The notes beneath the pieces are model-generated. The model was not told the origin of the DNA, made no database searches, and saw only the letters and a list, made by a program, of their open reading frames with translations. This document shows, piece by piece, positions 42,722-51,711 of a DNA stretch of 51,711 nucleotides. The translations under genes were made by a program, and so were the position numbers. Numbering within the stretch: position 1 is the stretch's first letter; each line of letters opens with the position of its first letter. This DNA comes from an uncultured Bacteroidales bacterium (GTDB lineage Bacteria > Bacteroidota > Bacteroidia > Bacteroidales > Paludibacteraceae), in the NCBI GenBank assembly GCA_902780495.1, contig CACZFM010000025.1, positions 1 through 51,711 of the forward strand. The letters run 5' to 3'.

Positions 42722-45526
42722 CTATTTGTTAGCCGGTGACATTACCACCTCAAAGACATTGCCTGCCGCAACCAACTGTTTGAGCATGGACTGTACGCTC
42801 TCACGGGTGATGGCCTCCACCGCTTTCGGATAGTCTTCCACACGGTTTTCGCCGTACTTGTAATAGGTTTCTATCACACCACGCCACCAGCCGTTCTGCT
42901 CCAGATGCTCCTTATAATCCTTGAGCATGGACTCTTTCTCCTTTTGCAAATCAGTTGCCAGAGGCCCATTCTCCACGATGGTCATCACTTCCTCGTGGAT
43001 AATCTGCATAAGACGTTCCTGCTTGTCAGGGTCGGTGTCAAACTGCATAATCAGCCGCGCACAAGGCACAGGCAGACGTCCGAGACTGCCACCGCAGCCC
43101 ACGCCATAACTACCGCCTTCACGCTCGCGGATAGACTCCAGATAGCGGGTCGAGAGAACACGGCCAATCATCTCCATATTCAATGCGTTCGACAAGGTAA
43201 AAGGAATATCGTATGAGGTGTATTGGATGCGATTGGTAGCAGTGTTAATCTCCATGTCACGGGTGAAGTAATTCTTCAGTTTGCCAGAAGGCGTGCGGAC
43301 ACCGTGATCCACCCATGTTTCGCGATCTTTTTTAGTCTTCAAGCCGCCAATCCACTTGGCAACAGCTTTACGCGTGTCTTCATTCTTGGGGTCGATATTG
43401 CCGACTATCACAAACGTGAACTCACCCGGATTGGCGAAACGCTCCTTGTAGATGGAAAGCACTTTATCCAAATTGATTTGTTCCAACTTCTCCATCGTGA
43501 GAATAAAAGTGCGGTCGGAATGTCCCGTAGAGGTGAGAGCCACCGAGTCGCCAAAGATGGCTTTGTGGTTTTTCTCCCTATTCAGCAAACTGTTGCGCAC
43601 ATGGCCTTTCCAGGTTTCAAACGCCTGATCGTCCCGATGCGGAGCCGTGAAACCAAGATAAACCAATTGCAACATGGTTTCAAAATCCTTGACGGACGAA
43701 CTTCCCCAGAGATTATCCTGATAGGTATCGAGCGAAGTGCTCATGCTGGCACTTTTGCCGGTAAGAGCCTTACTGAGTTCAATCTGCGAGAAATCGCCAC
43801 GCCCCATAAAACCGACAATGTCCGAAGCATAGACAGCAGAGGTCAAATCTTCGGTAGGCACCACCGATGTACCACCTTCAGAGTAGGCATGGAGGCTAAT
43901 TTCATCCTCTTTGAACTTGGTGGGTTTGATGATGACACGAATACCATTGGAGAGCATCCATTCGGTTGTACCCATTACATCGTTATAGGTCTCCTCCTTG
44001 ATTTTTCCGGTACGCGGTGCTTTCTTTACCAACTGTGTATTGATGACCTCCTCTTTCGGCGCTTCCACATTCAAAGCGGGCATATTGAGGTACATTTCGA
44101 TGAGTTGCTTTTCGGTGGGGATATTCGTTCCCTCTTTCTCCGGTCCGGTGACAGAGACAGTGGGATTGTCATGCATATACCTTTGTGCAATCGGCAGAAG
44201 CATACCTGTCGTGATGGCAGGCAGTTTCTTTTGTACAAAGTTGTACTCCCACTCTATTCCGGGGATGCTTTCGGCATCCTCAAAGTTACGGATATACTCG
44301 CGTGCATACGAGATATTGTCACGGGTTGTACGACCGTTGTAAGAACGCTCGTAACTGTTCAATGTGTTAGTTTTGGCGCGTTGCAGTTCCGCCTCGGTGA
44401 AACCATAACGACGCATACGCTCCAGTTCTTCCAGCAACACCTGATAGGCTTCCGTTTCACGACCTTCTTTGGCATTGATGACACCGTAGAACATATCTTT
44501 CAGTTTGAACGCCTCGCCATAGCCGATACCCGCCCCTGTGAAAGGTGCATCCGGATTGAGTGCCAGTTCGCTGAAACGGTTGTTAATAATCTGAGCAATG
44601 AGGCTGTGGCACAAATTTTCGGTATATTCGTCCAAGGTGTTGCGCTCTTGTGCCGGCCGTTGCTGATGCAGCCACTCTATCTCAATATGCGTAGCCTGTG
44701 CCTCCTTGTCCAAGGCAATGAATGCCCGCGGCTCGGTATTGAAATTGACCGTGTATAAAGGACGTTCGCCACGGTTAACACGGGCGGGAACGTTCTTCCA
44801 CAGTTCCTTAATCTTTGCCTCTATCTCATCCACATCAATATCACCCACTACGATGACAGCCTGATTGTCAGGGCCATACCATTTCTTGTAATACGAACGC
44901 AGCGCGTCATAGGCAAAGTTGTTAATCACAGCCGTATCGCCAATCACATCGCGTTTTCCGTACTGCGTATTCGGATACTTGAGGGCATTGATTTTTTTGT
45001 ACAAACGGCGGTTGGCATTTGATACTGTACGCCATTCCTCACGGATGACGCCACGCTCGGCATCAATCTCTTCAGGCAGAAGACTCAGACCGCAGGCCCA
45101 GTCGTGCATCACCAACAAAGCCGAATCAATGATACCTTCGCGTATGGTGGGCACATCAGAAAGACGATAGACCGTCTCATCAATGGATGTATAGGCATTA
45201 ATATTTCCTCCGAAATTGACACCTATAGACTCAAAGTAGTCAATTATTCCTTTGCCTGCAAAGTGTTCCGTTCCGTTGAAGGCCATGTGCTCCAAGAAAT
45301 GCGCCAAACCGTTCTGGTCATCTTCTTCCAAGACGGCACCGACAGCTTGTGCGATATGAAACTCACAGCGTTGCTTGGGTTGTTCGTTATGCCGGATGTA
45401 ATAGGTCAGTCCGTTGTCCAAATGACCAATACGGACACCCTTATCCACGGGCAGTTTCACAGGTGCCTGTGCCCCTGCTGCAAGGACTGCAAGCAGCAGC
45501 CCGATTGTAAATAACACTCTTTTCAT
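42722..45526 (-). CDS. Exported M16 (pitrilysin-like) zinc metallopeptidase
   Basis: 934 aa. Residues 1-19 are a signal peptide ([19 protein letters not shown]). The inverted zinc motif HFLEH is at 76-80 (H76, E79, H80), with the downstream ligand Glu expected in the DSALLVMHDWACGLSLLPEE region. Two M16 halves follow, each with an inactive or structural partner domain, giving the ~930-residue pitrilysin size. It degrades peptides of a few kDa in the periplasm. It starts 4 nt inside the ftsH stop codon (ATGA overlap), so it is the last gene of the porQ-cmk-ispH-pfkA-rsfS-ftsH series. Confidence 0.9.
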   Translation of the reverse strand: MKRVLFTIGLLLAVLAAGAQAPVKLPVDKGVRIGHLDNGLTYYIRHNEQPKQRCEFHIAQAVGAVLEEDDQNGLAHFLEHMAFNGTEHFAGKGIIDYFESIGVNFGGNINAYTSIDETVYRLSDVPTIREGIIDSALLVMHDWACGLSLLPEEIDAERGVIREEWRTVSNANRRLYKKINALKYPNTQYGKRDVIGDTAVINNFAYDALRSYYKKWYGPDNQAVIVVGDIDVDEIEAKIKELWKNVPARVNRGERPLYTVNFNTEPRAFIALDKEAQATHIEIEWLHQQRPAQERNTLDEYTENLCHSLIAQIINNRFSELALNPDAPFTGAGIGYGEAFKLKDMFYGVINAKEGRETEAYQVLLEELERMRRYGFTEAELQRAKTNTLNSYERSYNGRTTRDNISYAREYIRNFEDAESIPGIEWEYNFVQKKLPAITTGMLLPIAQRYMHDNPTVSVTGPEKEGTNIPTEKQLIEMYLNMPALNVEAPKEEVINTQLVKKAPRTGKIKEETYNDVMGTTEWMLSNGIRVIIKPTKFKEDEISLHAYSEGGTSVVPTEDLTSAVYASDIVGFMGRGDFSQIELSKALTGKSASMSTSLDTYQDNLWGSSSVKDFETMLQLVYLGFTAPHRDDQAFETWKGHVRNSLLNREKNHKAIFGDSVALTSTGHSDRTFILTMEKLEQINLDKVLSIYKERFANPGEFTFVIVGNIDPKNEDTRKAVAKWIGGLKTKKDRETWVDHGVRTPSGKLKNYFTRDMEINTATNRIQYTSYDIPFTLSNALNMEMIGRVLSTRYLESIREREGGSYGVGCGGSLGRLPVPCARLIMQFDTDPDKQERLMQIIHEEVMTIVENGPLATDLQKEKESMLKDYKEHLEQNGWWRGVIETYYKYGENRVEDYPKAVEAITRESVQSMLKQLVAAGNVFEVVMSPANK

Positions 45527-47499
45527 GATTCTGATATTGTTTTATTGTTAGCATCGATAAGCATATCTCCGCGGCTCACCCACGGACGAGGTCCCAGGAT
45601 ACGCTCCACATCATCGGAGGTGATGACTTCCCGTTCGATAAGCAAATCCGCCAACTGATGATGTTGCTCGGCATGTTCACCGAGAATCTGTTTGGCACGC
45701 GCCATCTGCTTGGCGATAATGGCCTGCGTTTCTTCGTCAATCAGTTCGGCTGTCTTCTCACTGAACGGTTTGGAGAAGCCATATTCGTATTGTCCCGTAG
45801 AGTCATAGAAACTGACATCCTTCAATTTTTCAGACATGCCGTAGTACGCCACCATTGCACGAGACTGCTTGGTGGCACGCTCCAGGTCGTTCAGTGCCCC
45901 TGTGGAAGTCTGATGCAGGAACAGTTGCTCAGCGGCACGTCCTCCCAACAACGAACATAACTCATCCAGAATATGCTCTTCGTTGGTCAGTTGGCGTTCT
46001 TCGGGCAAGTACCACGCAGCACCCAATGCCACCCCACGGGGAACAATAGTCACTTTCACGAGCGGATTAGCCCAACGGAGCAGCCAACTGATGGTGGCAT
46101 GTCCCGCCTCGTGGTAAGCGATACTGCGTTTTTCGTCGTCTGTCATTATCTTATTCTTGCGCTCCAAGCCTCCCACGATACGATCTACAGCATCCATAAA
46201 GTCTTGACTGACAATCTTCTTATGGTTGTTGCGCGCGGCGATAAGTGCCGCCTCGTTGCAGACATTGGCTATATCGGCTCCAGAAAAGCCCGGTGTCTGT
46301 TTTGAAAGGAAGTTGATATCCACCGATTTGTCCAACTTCAACGGACGCAAGTGGACTTGGAATATCTCTTTCCGTTCTTGCAAGTCGGGCAACTCCACAT
46401 GAATCTGACGGTCGAAACGCCCTGCGCGCAGAAGGGCACTATCCAACACATCGGCACGGTTGGTGGCAGCGAGGATGATGACCCCCGAATTGGTGCCAAA
46501 TCCGTCCATCTCCGTAAGCAGCTGGTTGAGTGTGGACTCACGTTCATCGTTTCCTCCGGTCAGGACATTCTTTCCACGCGCACGCCCCACGGCATCTATC
46601 TCATCAATAAAGATGATGGCAGGTGCTTTCTCTTTCGCCTGACGGAAGAGGTCGCGCACACGGCTGGCACCTACGCCCACGAACATCTCCACAAAATCGG
46701 AGCCGGACATGGAGAAGAAAGGCACATCCGCTTCACCCGCGACGGCTTTGGCAAGCAGGGTTTTACCCGTTCCCGGAGGGCCTACCAGCAAAACACCTTT
46801 GGGTATTTTACCTCCGAGGTCGGTATATTTCTTCGGGTTCTTGAGGAAAGCTACAATCTCCTGCACCTCTTCTTTCGCGCCGGAGAGACCTGCAACGTCC
46901 TTAAAGGTAACTTTGTCCTTTTTATCTTTGTCAAATAGCACTGCTTTGGCTTTTCCTACGCCGAAGATGCCGCCTGCCGCCCGACCCATTCCACGGCTCA
47001 TCCATACAAAAAAGAGTATCAGGACAATCCAAGGAACCACATTTATCAGCAGCAGATACCATATATCACGCGATTTCTCGTACTTGACATCAATCAGCAT
47101 CTTACCTTCCGACTTCCGTTGTTCGTTGACGGCATTCACTGAACCGGTGAAAGAATCCACTGACGGGATAGCCGCCACCAGCGAACCTTTGGCATCTTCG
47201 CCCGTCTGGCTGCTGCCAAAAACAACAGTATAGTTCTCCGGACGTATTTTTGCCTCGGCACGGTTGTCGTCATAGATGGTAAGTTCACTGACCATACCGC
47301 GTTCGATATAGCTCATGAACTTGGTATAACTCAGGTCTTTCTGTACATTTTTGCCGTCTTTGGGCCAAAAGAGCGAGAGAAGAAGCAATCCCATGAAGAT
47401 GTAATACACCCAACCCCAATTGCGGTTCGGGCGTTTCTTACGGGCATCTTTCTGCTCCTCCACGCCTTTATTCTTCTGCATATTCTGTTCGTTTTCCAT
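45523..47499 (-). CDS. ftsH: ATP-dependent zinc metalloprotease FtsH
   Basis: 658 aa from the ATG at 47499 ([20 protein letters not shown]), chosen because the longer reading lies inside rsfS. Two membrane segments flank a periplasmic part ([33 protein letters not shown]). AAA+ Walker A GPPGTGKT is at 240-247, Walker B IIFIDE at 295-300, and the protease zinc motif HEAGH at 463-467. It is a membrane-bound protease that degrades misfolded or regulated proteins. It overlaps the 3' end of rsfS by 32 nt and the M16 gene by 4 nt. Confidence 0.97.
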   Translation of the reverse strand: MENEQNMQKNKGVEEQKDARKKRPNRNWGWVYYIFMGLLLLSLFWPKDGKNVQKDLSYTKFMSYIERGMVSELTIYDDNRAEAKIRPENYTVVFGSSQTGEDAKGSLVAAIPSVDSFTGSVNAVNEQRKSEGKMLIDVKYEKSRDIWYLLLINVVPWIVLILFFVWMSRGMGRAAGGIFGVGKAKAVLFDKDKKDKVTFKDVAGLSGAKEEVQEIVAFLKNPKKYTDLGGKIPKGVLLVGPPGTGKTLLAKAVAGEADVPFFSMSGSDFVEMFVGVGASRVRDLFRQAKEKAPAIIFIDEIDAVGRARGKNVLTGGNDERESTLNQLLTEMDGFGTNSGVIILAATNRADVLDSALLRAGRFDRQIHVELPDLQERKEIFQVHLRPLKLDKSVDINFLSKQTPGFSGADIANVCNEAALIAARNNHKKIVSQDFMDAVDRIVGGLERKNKIMTDDEKRSIAYHEAGHATISWLLRWANPLVKVTIVPRGVALGAAWYLPEERQLTNEEHILDELCSLLGGRAAEQLFLHQTSTGALNDLERATKQSRAMVAYYGMSEKLKDVSFYDSTGQYEYGFSKPFSEKTAELIDEETQAIIAKQMARAKQILGEHAEQHHQLADLLIEREVITSDDVERILGPRPWVSRGDMLIDANNKTISES

Positions 47500-47830
47500 C
47501 ACTCCAAAGGTTTTCAATGTCATAGTAAGCTCTTGGTTCGCGTTGCATGATATGCACAAAGATGTTTCCGTAGTCCAGGGCTATCCATTCGGCATTATCT
47601 CTTCCGTCCACGGCAAGCGGATGCACATGCGTAGTGGTGCGAACGAAATCGTCCACCTCATCGGCAATGGCAGCCACCTGAGTGGAACTATTGCCTTCAG
47701 CGATTACCATGTATTCCACGGGGGCATCCTGTATCTTGCGCAAGTCAATAGATACGATGTTATGCCCTTTTCTGTTGCGGATACCTTCAACGATGGTATC
47801 CAAGAGTTTCTTGTTGCTAACTTCCTTCAT
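47468..47830 (-). CDS. rsfS: Ribosome silencing factor RsfS
   Basis: 120 aa, usual length. It starts MKEVSNKKLLDTIVEGIRNR and has the DUF143 core IDLRKIQDAPVEYMVIAEGN, then EWIALDYGNIFVHIMQREPR. It binds L14 on the large subunit and prevents subunit joining when nutrients are short. Its 3' end overlaps the ftsH start by 32 nt, suggesting translational coupling; rsfS-ftsH pairing is common in Bacteroidota. It lies 31 nt after pfkA. Confidence 0.93.
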   Translation of the reverse strand: MKEVSNKKLLDTIVEGIRNRKGHNIVSIDLRKIQDAPVEYMVIAEGNSSTQVAAIADEVDDFVRTTTHVHPLAVDGRDNAEWIALDYGNIFVHIMQREPRAYYDIENLWSDGKRTEYAEE

Positions 47831-47861
47831 GTATTCTGTTTTTCATATCCGGCAGGGATAC

Positions 47862-48845
47862 TCAGATGCTCAGCACCTGCAATGCCTGCCATTTGTCATC
47901 TTTGATAGCTTTCTTCTGCTGGATGGCACGGCTGAGGGGCACATACACAATCTCATCATTCTCAAGGCCGATCATTACGCTGCGTTGTTCGTCCAGCAAT
48001 GCCTGAATAGCGGCGCAACCGAGGCGGGATGCCAATATACGGTCGTATGCCGACGGACTGCCTCCGCGTTGCAGATGGCCGAGGATGGTGACACGTGTGC
48101 CGTACTCCGGATGCACCTCTTCAATCAGTTGGGCCACCCGCTGGACACCGCCTTCAATGGCATGTTCCTGCACCAGCACGATACTTGAGTTCTTATGTTT
48201 GCGTCGTCCGTGTCCGATTGCAGCTTCAATCTGTTCCACCACCGGTGTTCGTTCGGGGATGATGGCTGCTTCTGCGCCTGCCGCAATAGCCGCCGAGAGG
48301 GTCAGGAAACCGGCATCACGCCCCATTACCTCCACCAGAAATACCCGCTCATGCGAAGTGGCGGTGTCGCGCAGCTTATCCACGCACTCAACAATGGTAT
48401 TCAGCGCCGTGTCATAACCGATGGTGGTGTCCGTTCCCCAAAGATCGTTGTCAATGGTTCCGGGCAGACCGATAACAGGCACATTGTACTCTTGGGCAAG
48501 CAGACGGGCACCGGTGAAAGAGCCGTCACCGCCAATCACTATCAAGGCATCAATCTGCTCTTTTTGCAACGTCTCATAGGCACGTTTGCGCCCTTCCGGC
48601 GTACGGAACTCCTCGCTACGGGCTGTCTTCAAAATGGTTCCGCCACGATGGATGATATCCGACACATCCTGCGTGGTGAACTCTTTCACTTCATCTTCCA
48701 TCAGGCCTTTGTAGCCGCGATAGATAGCTTTCACACGGATGTTATTGCTGATAGCAGCACGTGTCACGGCACGGATGGCCGCATTCATTCCAGGGGCATC
48801 GCCACCTGAGGTGAGCACACCTATTGTCTTGATTTGGTATTCCAT
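47862..48845 (-). CDS. pfkA: ATP-dependent 6-phosphofructokinase
   Basis: 327 aa. The motif GGDGS at 105-109 and PGTIDND at 128-134 mark the ATP-dependent type (PPi-dependent forms have PKTIDND). Fructose-phosphate-binding blocks are present ([20 protein letters not shown]). It phosphorylates fructose-6-phosphate in glycolysis. It overlaps ispH by 25 nt. Confidence 0.95.
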   Translation of the reverse strand: MEYQIKTIGVLTSGGDAPGMNAAIRAVTRAAISNNIRVKAIYRGYKGLMEDEVKEFTTQDVSDIIHRGGTILKTARSEEFRTPEGRKRAYETLQKEQIDALIVIGGDGSFTGARLLAQEYNVPVIGLPGTIDNDLWGTDTTIGYDTALNTIVECVDKLRDTATSHERVFLVEVMGRDAGFLTLSAAIAAGAEAAIIPERTPVVEQIEAAIGHGRRKHKNSSIVLVQEHAIEGGVQRVAQLIEEVHPEYGTRVTILGHLQRGGSPSAYDRILASRLGCAAIQALLDEQRSVMIGLENDEIVYVPLSRAIQQKKAIKDDKWQALQVLSI

Positions 48846-49708
48846 ACTTGTTCTATTCTTTTTTTACATTCTTCCATCAACCACAGCGGAGTGGATGTAG
48901 CTCCGCAGATACCTATTTTCATTGTTTCCGGAGGCACGCTGCCGGCCGCTTGTTGCAACCGTTTGCAGGTTATCTCCTCCGGTGAAGATACAAATATCGT
49001 GCCACTGTTGGCATTCCGGCAATGTCCGAACAGCACTTTGGCATTACTGGATTTCTCTCCACCCACAAAAACCACCAAGTCTTGTGCGCGTGCAAAGGCC
49101 TGCAGTTTTTCTACCCGGTTAGCCACGTTACGGCATATCGTGTCGTGGTACTCCAACAATCCGTGCACTCTGCCACGGATGGCTTCCGCTATACGCCGGA
49201 ACGCTTCCACCGACATCGTTGTCTGCGAGAAGAGATAGACATCGCGTGCGGGTTCCAGTTTGTCCAAGTCGGCTTCACTCTCCACCACGATAGCCGTGTT
49301 GCCGGTCTGTCCCTGCAGTCCGATGACTTCCGCATGACCGGGTTTGCCGAAGATGACTATCTGTGCTTCCGGATGCAGACGGTAGGTCTCGCGGATGCGG
49401 TCTTGCAGTTTCTTCACCACCGGACAGGAAGCATCTATCACTTCCACACCGTTCCGGCGGGCTATATCATACGTGGACGGCGGTTCGCCATGCGCACGCA
49501 GCAGCACGCGTCCTCCACGCAGTTCGCGCAGACGTTCGTAATCGATGGTTTCCAGGCCCAATCGTTCCAGACGTTCCACTTCCTGCCCGTTGTGAACGAT
49601 ATCACCCAGACAGAACAACTGTCCGTTCTGCAACTCTTCTTCAGCTTTCCGGATGGCACTTGTCACTCCGAAGCAAAAGCCCGACTCCGCATCAATGGTT
49701 ACCGTCAT
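48821..49708 (-). CDS. ispH: 4-hydroxy-3-methylbut-2-enyl diphosphate reductase
   Basis: 295 aa. The three cysteines of the iron-sulfur cluster are C12 ([10 protein letters not shown]), C95 ([10 protein letters not shown]) and C192 ([13 protein letters not shown]). It makes IPP and DMAPP in the last step of the MEP isoprenoid route. Its ATG overlaps the cmk stop codon by one base (TAATG), and it overlaps pfkA by 25 nt. No S1 fusion is present. Confidence 0.95.
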   Translation of the reverse strand: MTVTIDAESGFCFGVTSAIRKAEEELQNGQLFCLGDIVHNGQEVERLERLGLETIDYERLRELRGGRVLLRAHGEPPSTYDIARRNGVEVIDASCPVVKKLQDRIRETYRLHPEAQIVIFGKPGHAEVIGLQGQTGNTAIVVESEADLDKLEPARDVYLFSQTTMSVEAFRRIAEAIRGRVHGLLEYHDTICRNVANRVEKLQAFARAQDLVVFVGGEKSSNAKVLFGHCRNANSGTIFVSSPEEITCKRLQQAAGSVPPETMKIGICGATSTPLWLMEECKKRIEQVWNTKSRQ

Positions 49709-50355
49709 TACGCGCGCTCCACTGCTTTGTCAAACAGAAGGCGGATTTCTTCCCTGACTTGTTCTATATTCTTGTCCGAGCTATCCACCACCACGGCATC
49801 TTCCGCCTGCCGCAGGGGGCTTTCTTCGCGATGGGTGTCGCGGTAGTCACGATCGTTTACATCGCGCAGCACTTCCTCAAACACCGGATGACTGCCTTTT
49901 TGCTGCAGTTCCTTGTAGCGGCGTTCCGCACGCACTTCAGGCGAAGCGGTGAGAAAGAGTTTGAGTTCCGCTTGCGGAAAGACCACCGTACCTATGTCAC
50001 GGCCATCCATTACGATACCTTTCTCTGTCCCCATAGCCTGCTGTTGGGCGACAAGGAACTGCCGCACTTCGCGGATGGGGGACACTTGCGATGCCATATT
50101 GCCCACTTCCAGCGTGCGAATCTGCGACTCCACATCTTCGCCGTTGAGCGTAACATGATTGTTACGGAAGCCGATGGTGATATGTCCGATGGCTTTCAGG
50201 GGTTCTTCGCCCGTACGAAGGCAGTGCAACGCCACGGCGCGGTACATAGCCCCTGTATCCACGTAGGTATAGCCCGCATACGCAGCCAGCATCTTTGCCT
50301 GGGTGGATTTGCCGCAGGAAGAATATCCGTCGATGGCAACTATTATCTTTTTCAT
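49708..50355 (-). CDS. cmk: Cytidylate kinase
   Basis: 215 aa. The P-loop GYSSCGKST is at 10-18, and the CMP-binding and lid blocks are present (YVDTGAMYRAVALHCLRTGE; GIVMDGRDIGTVVFPQAE; RDYRDTHREESPLRQA). It phosphorylates CMP and dCMP. It lies 3 nt after porQ, an arrangement (porQ-cmk-ispH) known in other Bacteroidales such as Porphyromonas gingivalis. Confidence 0.95.
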   Translation of the reverse strand: MKKIIVAIDGYSSCGKSTQAKMLAAYAGYTYVDTGAMYRAVALHCLRTGEEPLKAIGHITIGFRNNHVTLNGEDVESQIRTLEVGNMASQVSPIREVRQFLVAQQQAMGTEKGIVMDGRDIGTVVFPQAELKLFLTASPEVRAERRYKELQQKGSHPVFEEVLRDVNDRDYRDTHREESPLRQAEDAVVVDSSDKNIEQVREEIRLLFDKAVERA

Positions 50356-50358
50356 ATT

Positions 50359-51429
50359 CTATTTCAGCATACGGTTGATGTCAAAACTCAAAGAGGCGGA
50401 GTAATTGAGATTACTCTTGGTGTACTGTGCCAGTCCGAAACCGAAGCGCAGCATCTTGATGCGCACGCCCGCACCTATTCCGAAGCCTGCCAGACTGCGT
50501 TGGTCTTTCAGTTCCAGTTCGGCGCGATGGCGATGGTTGTAACTCAGGGTGAGGTAGAACCGTTCGCTCTTGGGAACGATATCCAGCGCAAACACAGTGT
50601 GCCGGAACATCATGTCGTACCACGGCACGCGGGTTTTTGTACCCTCTCCCACTCTGCCGAATGCGGGCGTCAGGTCCCACTGCTGCATGTTATGAATGGT
50701 CATACTCAGGCGAATGGGCGCATGTTTGATGCGGTAACTGATACCCAGTTCCAAGTTCAGCGGCAGGCGTTCGCGCTGCTGACCGCCTTCGCGGGTATAA
50801 AAGCCTTTCAGCTGCCAACCTATGTTACGCAGCGCGAGACCTATATGCAGCGTGGAATCCCGCAACTGGAAGTGTCCGCCCACATCGGCGGCAAGGGCAA
50901 AGGCGGAATAACGCTCATAGAAGTTCATCACAGGCTTCAGCGCCACGCCAACGGAGAACATCTGCCCCAATTGGCGGGCATACATCGCCTCAATCATAAT
51001 ATCTTTGGCGGTGAAGGTGCCGCCTGTCTGCACACCGGCTTCGTCGGCATACTTCATCTGTCCGTAATCCAGATAATGCACCGCTACTCCGAAATAGTTC
51101 GGTTTGTCCGGTTCATCGGTATGTTTGGCGCGCCCGAAATTATGTCCGTACAATGCCGATGCGCCCATCGTGCCACGGAGGTAATAGTTGTAGTTCAGGC
51201 TCAGAATCTTGTCCGTACTGCCGCAGAGCAGTGCGGGGTTCTGCAGCGCCATGGACAGTTCGCCGTCACGTATAGAGACGTTTTCCCCGCCTAAGGCTGT
51301 CAGGCGGGAAGAGGTCGGCAGGTTCAGAAACGCATATACGCTTCCTCCGGCACCGTAGTTCTGTGCGCGAAGCGAAACGGGCAGCAGTAGAACGATTGCG
51401 ACCGCAAATTTATACCATTTATCAATCAC
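50359..51429 (-). CDS. porQ: Type IX secretion system protein PorQ
   Basis: 356 aa from GTG at 51429; the promoter box at 51434-51441 rules out the longer reading, and no ATG occurs before the signal peptide (KFAVAIVLLLPVSLRAQ). The rest is an outer-membrane barrel of the FadL/PorV-like kind: NYGAGGSVYAFLNLPTSSRL, then SMALQNPALL, and many alternating aromatic strands ending YSASLSFDINRMLK. In P. gingivalis PorQ works with the PorU/PorV/PorZ attachment complex that processes and anchors T9SS cargo. The link to cmk and ispH strengthens the call. It is the first gene of the minus-strand series. Confidence 0.88.
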   Translation of the reverse strand: MIDKWYKFAVAIVLLLPVSLRAQNYGAGGSVYAFLNLPTSSRLTALGGENVSIRDGELSMALQNPALLCGSTDKILSLNYNYYLRGTMGASALYGHNFGRAKHTDEPDKPNYFGVAVHYLDYGQMKYADEAGVQTGGTFTAKDIMIEAMYARQLGQMFSVGVALKPVMNFYERYSAFALAADVGGHFQLRDSTLHIGLALRNIGWQLKGFYTREGGQQRERLPLNLELGISYRIKHAPIRLSMTIHNMQQWDLTPAFGRVGEGTKTRVPWYDMMFRHTVFALDIVPKSERFYLTLSYNHRHRAELELKDQRSLAGFGIGAGVRIKMLRFGFGLAQYTKSNLNYSASLSFDINRMLK

Positions 51430-51433
51430 GCCG

Positions 51434-51465
51434 CAAAAGTAATGCTTTTTTTTCGAATATGCAAG
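51434..51465 (-). promoter_or_regulatory. Promoter of the porQ-to-M16 series
   Basis: Minus strand TACTTTTG at 51441-51434 with CTTG at 51465-51462. The expected start is within a base or two of the GTG at 51429. Confidence 0.7.
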
Positions 51466-51483
51466 AAAAATCAAAGATTTTTG

Positions 51484-51540
51484 GTTTAAAGTTTAAAGTT
51501 TAAGGGTTAACGTTTAACGTTTAGGGGTTAAGGTTTAAGG
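51484..51540. repeat. Degenerate 7-bp GTTTAAR repeat
   Basis: Units such as GTTTAAA, GTTTAAA, GTTTAAG, GTTTAAC, GTTTAGG and GTTTAAG follow one another. It is the same type as 32968-33007. Confidence 0.75.
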
Positions 51541-51545
51541 AATTT

Positions 51546-51600
51546 TCGGTCCATTATCGGGGCTATCTCGGGCCATCTTCGGTCCATTTTCGGTATCATA
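51546..51600. repeat. 5-copy 11-bp tandem array
   Basis: TCGG recurs at exactly 11-bp spacing: 51546, 51557, 51568, 51579 and 51590, with units TCGGTCCATTA, TCGGGGCTATC, TCGGGCCATCT and TCGGTCCATTT. The rest of the window (51601-51711) is A/T-rich with nothing I can name. Confidence 0.85.
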
Positions 51601-51711
51601 TTTTTTTAATTGGTGCGTGTTTTACATATACCCCTCCATATATAATGCAAAAAAGAGGCAAAATCTATCACCTGAAATGCAACTTTTTTGCATTTTTATT
51701 GCATTTTCTTT

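Noticed and set aside
43223..44758. 511-codon plus-strand frame opposite the M16 peptidase
   Set aside because: It has no recognisable domain and mirrors a well-supported gene.

Overview
The window is a piece of a Bacteroidales (Bacteroidota) chromosome, probably from a host-associated lineage that uses type IX secretion. The strongest sign is promoter architecture: nearly every transcription unit starts at a -7 box TAnnTTTG preceded about 20 nt upstream by a -33 TTTG/CTTG box, the Bacteroidota sigma-A pattern, and Shine-Dalgarno sequences are absent except before rpsU. Gene content agrees: porQ, proteins with type IX C-terminal domains of both type A-like and type B (CHU_C) kinds, a SerA with Lys in place of the catalytic His, bS21, RIC/hemerythrin-LuxR and DinD. 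I cannot place it below order. No tRNA, rRNA, CRISPR array or intact insertion sequence was seen.

Layout. 1-6.9 kb is the accessory part: a ~6.6 kb block between two 99-bp direct repeats (1-99 and 6714-6812). It holds an 83-aa ORF, a 940-aa secreted protein and a 42-aa peptide gene flanked by related 31-bp-period repeats, a decayed ORF6N gene whose sequence supplies the tail of a membrane-anchored AraC regulator, and a divergent soluble AraC regulator. 6.9-14.2 kb is a coherent redox/metal locus: a LuxR-type regulator with an RIC-like hemerythrin domain, a lone OmpR-type winged-helix protein, then divergently a porin, an imelysin lipoprotein, a di-haem oxidoreductase lipoprotein and a ResB/CcsA-type haem handling protein. 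14.3-20.1 kb carries a response regulator without a DNA-binding domain overlapping recF, rpsU, an MBL-fold nuclease-like protein, a DPM1-like GT2 and an M23 lipoprotein. 20.1-30.1 kb (minus strand) carries a calcineurin-like phosphoesterase, rpsA, an autonomous 43-aa peptide gene, a 1719-aa MBG-repeat surface protein and dinD. 30.8-38.0 kb is an oadA-like/serC/serA/type-B T9SS protein/M3 peptidase series. 38.4-42.7 kb has a lipoprotein, gltX and recQ. 42.7-51.4 kb is a tightly packed minus-strand series porQ-cmk-ispH-pfkA-rsfS-ftsH-M16 peptidase, with several overlaps.

How it fits together. PorQ is part of the type IX machinery, and three large secreted products in the window (721-3543, 23945-29104, 33006-34271) look like its cargo. 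Two of those three are followed directly by a 42-43-codon gene of one family (M-[KR]-K-x-Y-x-x-P start), a pairing I consider the best candidate for something undescribed. The di-haem lipoprotein would need cytochrome c maturation, which the adjoining ResB/CcsA-like gene could supply, and the hemerythrin-type regulator next door could sense oxygen, NO or iron for that set.

The intergenic DNA is unusual in its own right. Four intergenic sites carry tandem arrays with an exact 11-bp period made from three unrelated unit sequences, a 75-bp element with such an array occurs twice (10290, 38220), and dinD contains a perfect 28-bp palindrome.
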